Shown here: piece after piece, positions 8,889 to 17,264 of the stretch | Layout: each line of letters starts with the position of its first letter | Position numbering within the stretch: position 1 is the first letter of the stretch | NCBI GenBank assembly: GCA_026702755.1 | Contig: JAPPBX010000102.1 | Span: 24,402-88,401 of the forward strand | Direction: 5' to 3' | DNA: 64,000 bases | From: Candidatus Poribacteria bacterium | GTDB taxonomy: Bacteria; Poribacteria; WGA-4E; WGA-3G | Made by a program: the position numbers and the translations under genes | Notes under the pieces: model-generated | Told to the model about the DNA's origin: nothing | Databases searched by the model: none | What the model saw: the letters and a program-made list of their open reading frames with translations, nothing else

Positions 8889-10286
8889 TTATTGGATCCA
8901 TTGCATTGTTTCTCGGAGTTTTTCCTTCGCCTCCGCGTAGTCTCGGCGTGTTTGATAAAAGACGCGTTGTGCCTCTGTAAATTGTGCCTGTGCTTGAAAC
9001 GCGTCGGTGAAGGTCAGACCTTGATAGCCCGGTATAGGTATATCAAACGTGACTTCATCAAGCACGCGCTCTATTGTCCGCAGTTGTTGTTCACGGATAC
9101 TCAATCGTGTCTCCTCGATCTCCATCCGTTCTTTCGCATTCGCCACGGCGCGGTAGTCCCGTCTCACAGCGACCCGAATCAATTTCGTTTTTTCAGTGTG
9201 TTCCAGCTGGAGTCGTTCCAGTTCCGCGAGTTCTACAGAGCGAAGGTTGGCGGTCTTTTTGCCATCATATAGCGGGATATTGAGGTTGAAGCGGACCTCC
9301 CATCCATCTTGTGTACGAGGGTTCGTCTCAAAAATGCTGGGCACATCTCGTTCCCGATCAAATATCACCGGATCGTAGAGTGCCTTTGCGTCCCAGGTTC
9401 GGTTCTGTTGGTGTTGTTCCAACAGCAGATGGAGATCTTTGTAGCGGGCTTCAGCCGAGAGTTCGGGGAACCGGTTCCATAGTGTCTCTGCAGCGAGGCG
9501 TTCTTGTCGGATAATATCACCACGTAAGTCGCGCAAATCAAGGCTGTTTACAAGTGCGAGTTCAACAGCGTCATCCAATGTTATATCATCATCAGGGAGG
9601 GATTGTGAAAGCACGACCTGTGCGAGTGGGTCGAGTCCAGTGAGTCTAATGAGTTCAGCGGTATCTACATCGAGCCGTCGCTGAAGTTCGTTAAGCGCGA
9701 GCCGCTGTTCCGAGAGTTCAAGTTCCGTATTGAGACGACTCAGGTAGCGGATTCGTTTTTCTTCATGCTTGCTTATCGTGCCTGCTAATTTTTCATCCAG
9801 TTCAATCTCAATCGTACGGCGTTGTTTAATTTCTTCCTGTGTTAAGATGATATTGTGCCAGAGATTCCGAACAGCGTGGACGCTCTCCTTTTTTGCGCGT
9901 TCGTGGTCAATCTCTGCTTTACGTACCTCTTCTTGTGCAATATCGAGTGCTTCAGGAATTTCACCGAATTGGGCGAGAAGCATACTCATCTGTGCCCGGG
10001 TGAGATAGTCTCTTTCATCGATATCGCCATTTTTTTGACGTTGATATTCGCTGGTGACACCTACCTGGGGTAGGTAAATGGCTTTGGACACACGGAGGTT
10101 CGCCTTGGCACGTTCTACGACCTTTTCTGCTTTTCTCACCGTCTCGTTGTTCTGTAAAGCGAGTTCTATTGCGCGTGCTGGCTGGAGCGAGATCAGTTGT
10201 TGTGCTGAGACAACACCGACGATAGAGAAAAGAAGCCAGACTGCAAGTGCCATCAACCTTTTGTTTATTCTAATTTTTTTAATCAT
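8889..10286 (-). CDS. TolC-family outer membrane efflux protein
   Basis: A 465-residue protein with a signal peptide (residues 1-28, ending V-S-A-Q). It has the duplicated alpha-helical/beta-barrel pattern of TolC-type channels: A-I-E-L-A-L-Q-N-N-E-T-V-R-K-A near the N-terminus, and long heptad-rich helices at about 110-215 and 330-400. The pattern V-E-L-A-L-V-N-S-L-D-L-R-D-L-R repeats the N-terminal motif. It would form a trimeric outer-membrane exit duct. The upstream neighbours (ABC ATPase, membrane-anchored NEW3 protein) suggest an export or cell-envelope remodelling system. No membrane fusion protein of classical type is present. Confidence 0.92.
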   Translation of the reverse strand: MIKKIRINKRLMALAVWLLFSIVGVVSAQQLISLQPARAIELALQNNETVRKAEKVVERAKANLRVSKAIYLPQVGVTSEYQRQKNGDIDERDYLTRAQMSMLLAQFGEIPEALDIAQEEVRKAEIDHERAKKESVHAVRNLWHNIILTQEEIKQRRTIEIELDEKLAGTISKHEEKRIRYLSRLNTELELSEQRLALNELQRRLDVDTAELIRLTGLDPLAQVVLSQSLPDDDITLDDAVELALVNSLDLRDLRGDIIRQERLAAETLWNRFPELSAEARYKDLHLLLEQHQQNRTWDAKALYDPVIFDRERDVPSIFETNPRTQDGWEVRFNLNIPLYDGKKTANLRSVELAELERLQLEHTEKTKLIRVAVRRDYRAVANAKERMEIEETRLSIREQQLRTIERVLDEVTFDIPIPGYQGLTFTDAFQAQAQFTEAQRVFYQTRRDYAEAKEKLRETMQWIQ

Positions 10287-10331
10287 GCCTATCTCGTATT
10301 GTGTTTTGGGTGGTTGTCATTAATTTGAAAA

Positions 10332-12737
10332 TTAACGTCGGCTGATGCGGATTGTGACGATAACGATCGCAATCATAAGGAGTATCAATGCCCCAAACAG
10401 CAGTGTTGTCACCGACATTTGCGTCTTTGACTCGACTTGCACCGTAATTGATCGGTCGCGTGCCTCAAACTTACGGTTATCAACGGTGACTTCTGCGTTC
10501 AACTTCGCTTGATATTCACCGACCCCGATATCCGCAGGTGGACTCAGCGTCAGTTGTATTTCCGTCTCCTCGTTCCGTCCGAGTGAACCGATGACTTCTG
10601 GGATAACGGTGTATTTCCAATCCGTGTTGACATCAACAACCATGCGGATGTCAACCAAATCACGGGTACCGATATTTTTTAGCGTCGCTGTCATGTTGAC
10701 CTCTTCGCCGATTTTAATCGTCTGGAACGCATTCGGCACGAACACCTCAATCTCCGGCACACCCTTTGGAATCAATTCAAATCGCTCGACACCGCCTTGT
10801 ATACTCGCAATCCTATCAGCGGGTAGGTCCAACCGATTGTTGACACCACCGAGTTCGTTGGCTTCCGTTTCGTCAAGCACAGCGACGTGGAACTCAAGGG
10901 TACTGTCAAGATAGGAGGCATCCAATTCTTCTGGTAGGTAGACAATCAACGACAGATTCCGTTTCGACTGCTCCTGCGTAAATTTCACCTGGGACTGCCG
11001 AGATTTCGTCTCCGGATCCTGGAATTCAAAGTTAAGGCGGTTGAGTAGGTTAATGACACGCAACTGGAATGTATTTTCGGTTTCCGCCAACCGGTCGAGC
11101 GTCAAATCATAAGTGATGCTGCTCCCCAAGTTGCCTTCCTGCGAAAATCGGAGCGAACTGACATTGACGACATCCAGCGCAGATTCTTTTTGCAGGTAGA
11201 TCAGTCGTGTATCAGGTTCGGCAAGTTCGGGATAATTTAACGATACCTGTAGACTCTCGACGTCTTTCTGGAGTTGGAAGGTCAATTCCACGGTTTCGTT
11301 GTAGCCGAGGACTGGGATCTTCTCTTCATACGGTTTAACGATGTTCGTGCCATCGAGGACATCGAGTAAGGAGACATAAATCGAGCGAATCTCATTCGCT
11401 GCTGCAATCTCTTCAGGGGTCGCATTGATCGACATCGCTTCAGTTGTAGATGTATTCTTTAGTTGAAGCGTTACCATCATCTGGTTGTCGACGCGAAACT
11501 TCTTCGCACTCAGGATAGAGATATGGCGCGTGTCCTCCTCAAGATGGATTTTATACGGGATTATTTGTTCAAGGTATGTGAGACTAATAATGACGCTGTC
11601 CACATTCCGCCGTAGTTCAAAATCGAGGGTTTTCTCTTCACCGTCTTTCAGTGTCGGAATACGGTGTTCATAAGGGAAACCGATGATAGCAGCGGTGTCG
11701 TCTTTGATAGAGACGTAGATGTTATTAATTTCTTGTGCTGTGGTCTCTATTTCCGTGGTGGTGTCTATTTCCTCTGTTTCGGTACTTAACGCACCGTACG
11801 TGAGGACGACTTCCAACCGTCGGCGGTCACCCTCTTTATAACGCCTCGCGGACACGACAGAGATATACGGATCCTCCTGTTTGAGGTGGATATTTTTCTT
11901 TTCCTCACGACCCGAATACTTCAACTCTACGACGACATCTCGTATGTTCTCTTTGATGAGTTCAAAGTCCAAAGTGACAGATTCACCCTCTTTGAGTGTC
12001 TCAATGCGTCGTTCATAGGGTTCGGTGATAATCGCCCCACTTGAGCCATAACTTTCCTGCTCTCTAATGGTGACGAAGATGTCATCAATCTGTGCACTGA
12101 TGATAATATCTTGCCCGACGACTTCGGAGCTTTCTACAAGTTTGACAGGAGATGAACTGTTCTGCAGGGTAATTGAGAATCGCTCTCTACCATCCTCAGA
12201 TTCATAGAGGCGGGTCTTTTCAACGGTGATGTGCCATTCATCTTGTAGCGATTCAAGTTCGACCTGTTGCAGTGTCAGCTTCGCCTGTTCATATTCAGAG
12301 ACAGCTGTTTCGTAGTCTTCCTCTGCGGTATTTACTTCGGCGACGGTGACGATGTTGTTTTCCTCCGTCATCATCGCCTTGAGTTTTTCGAGCTCAATCA
12401 ACTTTTTTGTCATCAGCCTTTTTGCTGATTCCATCTTCTGACGCTCGATTTCTATCTTGATATGACGATCCTGTTCATCTCTGGTTCTCGTGCTTTCTCC
12501 ATTAGGCGGGACAGGCTCTTCCGTCTGCGCTGATAGTTGAACGGGCATTGATAGCCCTATCGCGCCGATGAAAACCAGCAAGAACGTTAAAGCTTGGAAG
12601 CTTGGAAGCTTGGAGGTTGGAAAGTTGGAAGTTTGGAAGCTTGAAAGCGTGTTGCTCCCTTCTATCCATCCGTTCTTCCACGCATCCGTCCAGCCATCCA
12701 TGCTTCCATCTTTCCGTTTTTCCTTCCATCTTTCCAT
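10332..12737 (-). CDS. Membrane-anchored NEW3-domain protein with coiled coil
   Basis: An 801-residue exported protein. Residues 1-50 are low complexity and derive from an inserted GGAAG/CTTCC repeat (12594-12737). A hydrophobic signal sequence follows at about 50-70. Residues 85-165 are a charged coiled coil. Residues 165-530 hold three tandem beta repeats of about 115 residues, each with an (I/F)-(Y/F)-V-(T/S)-(I/L) strand, a P-Y-E-(R/H/E) motif and an L-x-F-(E/Q)-L strand. A NEW3 (NPCBM-associated) domain lies at about 665-770 (A-T-L-K-N-I-G-T-R-D-L), then a C-terminal transmembrane helix (about 775-797). The start ATG 12737 is itself within the repeat, preceded by GGGTGA. It sits 20 bases after the ABC ATPase and probably bridges the inner membrane to the TolC-like protein. 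Confidence 0.82.
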   Translation of the reverse strand: MERWKEKRKDGSMDGWTDAWKNGWIEGSNTLSSFQTSNFPTSKLPSFQALTFLLVFIGAIGLSMPVQLSAQTEEPVPPNGESTRTRDEQDRHIKIEIERQKMESAKRLMTKKLIELEKLKAMMTEENNIVTVAEVNTAEEDYETAVSEYEQAKLTLQQVELESLQDEWHITVEKTRLYESEDGRERFSITLQNSSSPVKLVESSEVVGQDIIISAQIDDIFVTIREQESYGSSGAIITEPYERRIETLKEGESVTLDFELIKENIRDVVVELKYSGREEKKNIHLKQEDPYISVVSARRYKEGDRRRLEVVLTYGALSTETEEIDTTTEIETTAQEINNIYVSIKDDTAAIIGFPYEHRIPTLKDGEEKTLDFELRRNVDSVIISLTYLEQIIPYKIHLEEDTRHISILSAKKFRVDNQMMVTLQLKNTSTTEAMSINATPEEIAAANEIRSIYVSLLDVLDGTNIVKPYEEKIPVLGYNETVELTFQLQKDVESLQVSLNYPELAEPDTRLIYLQKESALDVVNVSSLRFSQEGNLGSSITYDLTLDRLAETENTFQLRVINLLNRLNFEFQDPETKSRQSQVKFTQEQSKRNLSLIVYLPEELDASYLDSTLEFHVAVLDETEANELGGVNNRLDLPADRIASIQGGVERFELIPKGVPEIEVFVPNAFQTIKIGEEVNMTATLKNIGTRDLVDIRMVVDVNTDWKYTVIPEVIGSLGRNEETEIQLTLSPPADIGVGEYQAKLNAEVTVDNRKFEARDRSITVQVESKTQMSVTTLLFGALILLMIAIVIVTIRISRR
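12594..12737. repeat. GGAAG/CTTCC tandem repeat pair inside a CDS start
   Basis: The left part (12594-12650) is a tandem run of GGAAGCTT-like octamers. The right part (12657-12737) is TCCATC/CTTCC-rich, giving an imperfect long inverted repeat. It encodes the first ~50 residues of the minus-strand NEW3 protein, including its start codon. Similar pairs lie at about 30790-30875, 38153-38213 and 56885-56965. Confidence 0.8.
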
Positions 12738-12757
12738 ATTGTTTCACCCTTCCCTGT

Positions 12758-13492
12758 TTACTCGGTCGCGTCTTCCGCAGGTTCGTATCCGGCAACATAA
12801 TGCAGATACAGTGCCTCGAGGTCCTCTTCTTGAATCTCCTCACGCGTCAATTCTCGTTCAAGGTTGCCCTGCACGAGAATGCCAATCCTGTCGGCGATCT
12901 CTTTCGCTCGAAAGATGTCGTGCGTGGACATGAAAATGGCTTTGCCTTCCTCTTTTAGTTCACGGAGCAGATTCAGAAAATCGGCACCGCCCTTCGGATC
13001 GAGTCCGGAAGTCGGTTCGTCGAGTAGGACGGCTTGTGCGTTCTTCATAATCGCAATCGCAATGCCCAGGCGTTGGCGCATCCCTTTGGAGAAGGTCTTG
13101 ACGCGCCGTGTAAAGGCTTCCTCGGGTAAACCGACGCGTCCAAGGGTCGCATCGAGTTCTTCATTTGATACCTTCTTCCGTCCGCCGAGTTTCGCAAAAA
13201 AAGAGAGGTTTTGTCGTGCTGTAAAGTTGCGATAGAGTTCCACGTTCTCGGAGACGTAGGCGAGATGCTTCTTTGCTTCGAGTGGAAACTTGGGGATCTC
13301 AATGTCACCGATCAGGGCAGTACCGCTCGTCGGTTCGATGAAGTTCAGCAGCATAGAGATGGTCGTGCTTTTTCCAGCACCGTTCGCGCCGAGGACGACA
13401 TAGATTTCGCCGTCGTCTACTTTCAAATTCAATTCGTTGACGGCTAACACGCTTTCGTTGTAAACTTTCGTGAGGTCACGAGTTTCTAACAT
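12758..13492 (-). CDS. ABC transporter ATP-binding protein
   Basis: A 244-residue nucleotide-binding domain. Walker A is G-A-N-G-A-G-K-S-T (residues about 34-42), the signature is S-K-G-M-R-Q-R-L, Walker B is A-V-L-L-D-E-P-T-S-G-L-D-P, and the switch His is in S-T-H-D. It resembles CcmA/NatA-type ATPases that work with ABC-2 permeases. The start ATG 13492 has a strong GGAGGAG upstream. It is the only ABC ATPase in a window with eight ABC-2 permeases, so it may serve several. It leads the minus-strand operon NEW3, TolC-like, ECF sigma. Confidence 0.95.
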   Translation of the reverse strand: MLETRDLTKVYNESVLAVNELNLKVDDGEIYVVLGANGAGKSTTISMLLNFIEPTSGTALIGDIEIPKFPLEAKKHLAYVSENVELYRNFTARQNLSFFAKLGGRKKVSNEELDATLGRVGLPEEAFTRRVKTFSKGMRQRLGIAIAIMKNAQAVLLDEPTSGLDPKGGADFLNLLRELKEEGKAIFMSTHDIFRAKEIADRIGILVQGNLERELTREEIQEEDLEALYLHYVAGYEPAEDATE

Positions 13493-13640
13493 CGGGTTTC
13501 TCCTCCGGTTGATTTTCCGCTATATAATACCAGAAGTCTAAGGCGTTTTCAAACAAGACTTACTGGTTTAACCTAAGAGACGTTGTATTCCTTCATTCTA
13601 TTTTTTTGAAGTTTAGCCACGAAACGATATTTTGGCTTAT

Positions 13641-13680
13641 GTTATAGTGACGCGTTTTGAAGGTGAAAAGGTTGCATTAT
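13641..13680 (-). promoter_or_regulatory. ECF-like promoter ahead of the ABC/NEW3/TolC/sigma operon
   Basis: On the minus strand it reads TGCAACCTTTT, then CGTCACTATAAC, with exactly 17 bases between GCAACC and CGTCAC. An AAC-containing -35 and a CGTC-type -10 are usual for ECF sigma factors. It lies 150-190 bases before the ATPase start codon. Confidence 0.55.
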
Positions 13681-13980
13681 TTTCAAAAGAATCGTGAAAA
13701 ATATGAATTTTAATCTGAAATGAGTTGTTTCAATCCGCTCCGTGCATTTTGAGGTTGTTGTTACTACTACAAACGAGTTTCAAAAAAGTTGTGTTTTATT
13801 TTATTTTTAAATTTTGAAAATTGAGGGTTTGTCTGTTAGAGACCCTTCGTACGGTAAAAGATAGTAATAATTTTACCTATACACCAACACAATGGTGCGG
13901 TTCCTATGGGAAATCCGCAGAAATATCCAAGCGAAAACACCTCTTTCCGTGAAGTGGTGTATGATCCCCTTTTATAATTA

Positions 13981-14009
13981 AGGATATAAGTTTGGGACGA
14001 AAAGGGTGC
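13981..14009 (-). promoter_or_regulatory. Variant ECF-like promoter motif
   Basis: GCACCC and TATCCT separated by 17 bases on the minus strand, in the same ATGCA-CCC-TTTTCG context as the copy at 31767-31795. It lies about 490 bases before the ATPase gene, so its target is uncertain. Confidence 0.3.
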
Positions 14010-14071
14010 ATAAAACGAAGAATACTATCAAGACTTACGCAATTTTTTTACCAATAGGGACTACCATACGC

Positions 14072-14100
14072 CGCTGGCGAGGTTTTAAACCTCGCCAGCG
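14072..14100. repeat. 29-bp perfect palindrome
   Basis: A 14+1+14 inverted repeat (CGCTGGCGAGGTTT and complement), between the end of the 14189 gene and the ATPase promoter region. It is the same family as 19008-19034. Confidence 0.88.
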
Positions 14101-14188
14101 AGGAAGCAGTATGAACATACAAGATTTGGTATTTCCACAGTCTAATTACACACTGTTTCCTCAGAGAAGTTCCGAAAATAGTGGAGGT

Positions 14189-15748
14189 TCACACATCTGA
14201 ACGGATGAAGACGAGGAAGGCACCTGAAAGAAACACACCGAGCAATAAAACGAGGAGTAGCATATCCACTATCGCTGCATTGAACGTATCACTAAAAGTG
14301 ATCTTATCCTCAAATCTTGGAAGTGCCTGTGGTGAAATCGGTTTTTTAGACATTCCCTCGGGGACTCCGATGATATGGAGGCTTTCTGTATCGGCGCGAT
14401 CGGTTTCAGTGATGAAGTCTCGGAACTGTTTGATATGAATATCCACACCTTTGAGGAATTGCAAATGCCGGTTCAACCCTGTGCCGGTCATTGATTGAAG
14501 GGCGTATTGGACAATCGCTGCCGGTGAGAATCGGGTTACCATCCTTGCACGCTGGACCTGCGCGAGTTGTGCGCTTAAATGCTCGCGGTTCAGCCGTTCC
14601 CGAACCTCAACATCTCTGTTGATGAGCTCAGCCCTGATGCGCAATTCCTCCGGACCTGCCTTTTGGGATGCCAATTGCGCCACCGCTAATCTGAGTTCTG
14701 CCTCGTTCTCCTTCGCTAATTTTTCTGCCTCTTCAGGCGAGGTTTTCCAAAGTTCCTCGAGTTCATTGAGAAGACTGGCTGCAGGTGACTGTGCCTCTCG
14801 TTTGTTCCTCATTCGCTCGTCAAAATCTTCGTTAATCTGCTCAAGCGCGCTACTTCTTGCCATTTTCCGTTGGTGAGCGGTCTGGACAGGGGACATCCAT
14901 TTTGTGGCAAGCGTGCCGAGGGTAGAAGGCATAAAGACGACGAGTGCCACCCAAACAATCAATAGCACAACGAGACTGACTCGGCTATCCCGCGTGCTGG
15001 CGGAGACCATCAACCCTACTGCGATGAAGATGCTGGTATAGCCTGAAGCGATCAGCATAATCATTCCCAAACGTCCCCAGTCCGCTGCCCCGAGCTGTGT
15101 CCAACTATCTAAAGAAATCACTGCCAGATTCAGCAGAACTGCAAAGACGAAAGGAATGAGAACGGTTATTAGAGTCCCTAAAAATTTTCCGACTAACAAC
15201 GCGGGGCGAGAAATTGGGTTCGCGAGACACAACCGAAGCGTTCCCCTTTCTCTTTCGCCGGAGAGGGCATCAAACGTAAACAAAAGCGGGATGAAAGAGA
15301 GCAGATAGGTGATAATGAATACCCAGTCTATCTTGGTTGCTTTGGGACGAAGGTTCCGCGCATTCGGATTGGCAGTTGGATAGTCCAGCGACCAGATACT
15401 CCTTACCTTTCCGCTGGATCCTGTAGTTCTACTCCAAGACCCCCAATTTGTCGTTCCGCGATTCGGTAGAAAGGCATCCCCACCGTCTGCAATGAAAGTC
15501 AGTGCGGATGGCTGTTTGTAAAGTGTACCGGGCCCCTCTTTCAGGAGTTCATAGAGTTCTGTCCGGGACTGCAATTTGTTTTGGTCGGCGGTAATGTTCT
15601 CAGAGTACCTTCGGACTTTGTCTGGATGGCTCTGAAGATGCACCACAGCGTTCGTTACCATGAGTGCTGCCAGAATAAGCGTGGTTAAGGCGAAGCGGAG
15701 ACTGTTGAGATGGTCAAAGAATTCTCTTTTAACAATATGTCCGATCAT
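14189..15748 (-). CDS. ABC-2 type transporter permease
   Basis: A 519-residue permease with the N-terminal helix at 17-38, soluble loop to about 140, a helix block at about 145-300 with S-G-E-R-E-R-G-T-L-R-L-C-L-A-N-P-I-S-R-P, a charged soluble region (about 300-470) and a C-terminal helix. GGAG precedes ATG 15748. It lies 18 bases after the 15767 permease gene, so the two are co-translated and probably heterodimeric. It is closely similar to the 27557 product along its whole length (shared S-A-L-M-V-T-N-A-V-V-H-L type N-terminus and M-P-S-T-L-G-T-L motif). Confidence 0.9.
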   Translation of the reverse strand: MIGHIVKREFFDHLNSLRFALTTLILAALMVTNAVVHLQSHPDKVRRYSENITADQNKLQSRTELYELLKEGPGTLYKQPSALTFIADGGDAFLPNRGTTNWGSWSRTTGSSGKVRSIWSLDYPTANPNARNLRPKATKIDWVFIITYLLSFIPLLFTFDALSGERERGTLRLCLANPISRPALLVGKFLGTLITVLIPFVFAVLLNLAVISLDSWTQLGAADWGRLGMIMLIASGYTSIFIAVGLMVSASTRDSRVSLVVLLIVWVALVVFMPSTLGTLATKWMSPVQTAHQRKMARSSALEQINEDFDERMRNKREAQSPAASLLNELEELWKTSPEEAEKLAKENEAELRLAVAQLASQKAGPEELRIRAELINRDVEVRERLNREHLSAQLAQVQRARMVTRFSPAAIVQYALQSMTGTGLNRHLQFLKGVDIHIKQFRDFITETDRADTESLHIIGVPEGMSKKPISPQALPRFEDKITFSDTFNAAIVDMLLLVLLLGVFLSGAFLVFIRSDV

Positions 15749-15766
15749 CGTGTTTCTCCAATTTTT

Positions 15767-17242
15767 TTATACTTCAACTTTGATAAAAATCAGGAATGTC
15801 ACTATAAACAGGATCAGATTCATGAGAAAAAGGAGTAACACATCTGCTAAGGCGCGTTGTGCGTTTTCCGAGACATCCGTCCGTTCAAAGCGAAACTGGG
15901 GCAAATCCCACCAATCTACGGTGCCTTGATCAGAAGCGAACCATTGCCGACTCGCAAGCGCGTCTTTATCATGGAAATAGTCAATCAGCATCTGGCGGTA
16001 TCCTTGGGTGGTACGACTAAAATCTAACATGCCATCTAAATCGGTGCCTGCCCAGGCGGAGGTTGCAAAGGTATAGAGGCTTGCAGGACTGAATTTCATC
16101 AACCGTTTATCCCACGTTGCTTGCCGGATGTCTGTCCGTGCCAAGCGTTGTTCGCGTATCAACGCAGCTTTTTCTGCCAGGCGGATGTGCGTCGCACCGA
16201 TGAATGCCTGATAGTTTTGGAAATGCGGGACGGACGGTTCTGACTCCTCGTTCACTTTGGTCATGTTAAACTCATACCTTCTGCCGCTCCAAGAGCTTGA
16301 CCCTGAATATCCTATGTTAAACTTAGGGGGATCCCCCTCAAGCGGACTGTTTGCTAAAAATCGTTGTTCTTCCCGGTCTGCTTCTTCCCAAATTTGGTCA
16401 ATCTGTTGACTCGCGGACTGTCTTTCGGCGCGCATATCGCCCACCGGATTAATGGAAAAGCGACTCCAGTTCGGATAAACGAGGACCAAACCGACCCATA
16501 AGAACATACAGAGCATCAGGGATGTAGCCGTGCGCCGGGTTGTTGTGGAAATCAATAGTCCGATGAGGTAGAAAAGGGATAAGTAGACAATCGTCGTCCA
16601 GACTATCCCGCCAATCCGGAGCAGATCCGCTGTGCTGAACTGGATCGAACTGGCGAGGGAGCACAAAATCAACACCATCAGCAGACTCATTAGCACAGGC
16701 AGCAGCAAGCATATCATGGCAGCGATATATTTCCCAAACAGAATCAACCCGCGCCGCACGGGATGTGAGATAACCAGTCGCAAGGTACCGCTTTCCCAGT
16801 CGCCGGCAATTGCATCGTAAGCGAAGAGTAGGGACAGTAGGCTTAGGACGACTTGAAAGATGGATACCAAGTCAATCTGCGAAAAGAGATTTAGATACGG
16901 ATTCTCCAAGTTTCGTGCGGAGACACTTGAAATCATCGGTACCTCTCCGTGATAAATTTCGACGGTGGTTCCCAACTGCTTGTCCAACCCTGCACTAAAA
17001 AGACTTAGGGGGTTCGGAGGACGTTCAACAAAGAGTTCCAACCTTGAATAGGTTTCCGCTGCCACCGCTTTCTCACGATGAACTTTCTCTTGCTGGCTAT
17101 AACTCGCCACGCGGTTTTCGTGCTCGTCAATTAGCACAACTGTATTGGCGACGACGAGTAGGAGCGTAATAACGACCGCGGCGAGGAAGCGCGCGCTCAT
17201 CATAAGGGATAGAAGTTCTTGGTTTATCAGTGTGCGTAACAT
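15767..17242 (-). CDS. ABC-2 type transporter permease
   Basis: A 491-residue permease. It has an N-terminal helix at 18-38, a soluble loop, a helix block (about 125-265) with G-D-W-E-S-G-T-L-R-L-V-I-S-H-P-V-R-R-G, a soluble region with W-A-G-T-D-L-D-G-M and F-A-S-D-Q-G-T-V-D-W-W-D-L-P, and a C-terminal helix. GAGG precedes ATG 17242. It is closely similar to the 29128 product, and its partner 14189 is similar to 27557, so a two-gene permease module has been duplicated. It follows the 17265 gene by 22 bases. Confidence 0.9.
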   Translation of the reverse strand: MLRTLINQELLSLMMSARFLAAVVITLLLVVANTVVLIDEHENRVASYSQQEKVHREKAVAAETYSRLELFVERPPNPLSLFSAGLDKQLGTTVEIYHGEVPMISSVSARNLENPYLNLFSQIDLVSIFQVVLSLLSLLFAYDAIAGDWESGTLRLVISHPVRRGLILFGKYIAAMICLLLPVLMSLLMVLILCSLASSIQFSTADLLRIGGIVWTTIVYLSLFYLIGLLISTTTRRTATSLMLCMFLWVGLVLVYPNWSRFSINPVGDMRAERQSASQQIDQIWEEADREEQRFLANSPLEGDPPKFNIGYSGSSSWSGRRYEFNMTKVNEESEPSVPHFQNYQAFIGATHIRLAEKAALIREQRLARTDIRQATWDKRLMKFSPASLYTFATSAWAGTDLDGMLDFSRTTQGYRQMLIDYFHDKDALASRQWFASDQGTVDWWDLPQFRFERTDVSENAQRALADVLLLFLMNLILFIVTFLIFIKVEV

Positions 17243-17264
17243 GTTTGAACCTCAATTTACCTAA

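Larger units (their letters stand above)
13493..14188. other. Regulatory and repeat-rich spacer
   Basis: No convincing gene. On the minus strand it holds two ECF-like promoter motifs (13641-13680, 13981-14009). It also carries a ~75-bp segment (13725-13802) repeated at 34661-34742, a tract with the ACACCAACACAA flank of the palindrome family (about 13877-13892), and a 29-bp palindrome (14072-14100). Short ORFs here are repeat-derived. Confidence 0.7.

Noticed and set aside
12602..12958. Plus-strand frames of about 120 codons opposite the NEW3/ATPase junction
   Set aside because: They are translations of the GGAAG repeat and antisense of the ATPase gene.
14006..14200. A 64-codon frame before the 14189 permease end
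   Set aside because: It translates a palindromic element and has no ribosome-binding site.
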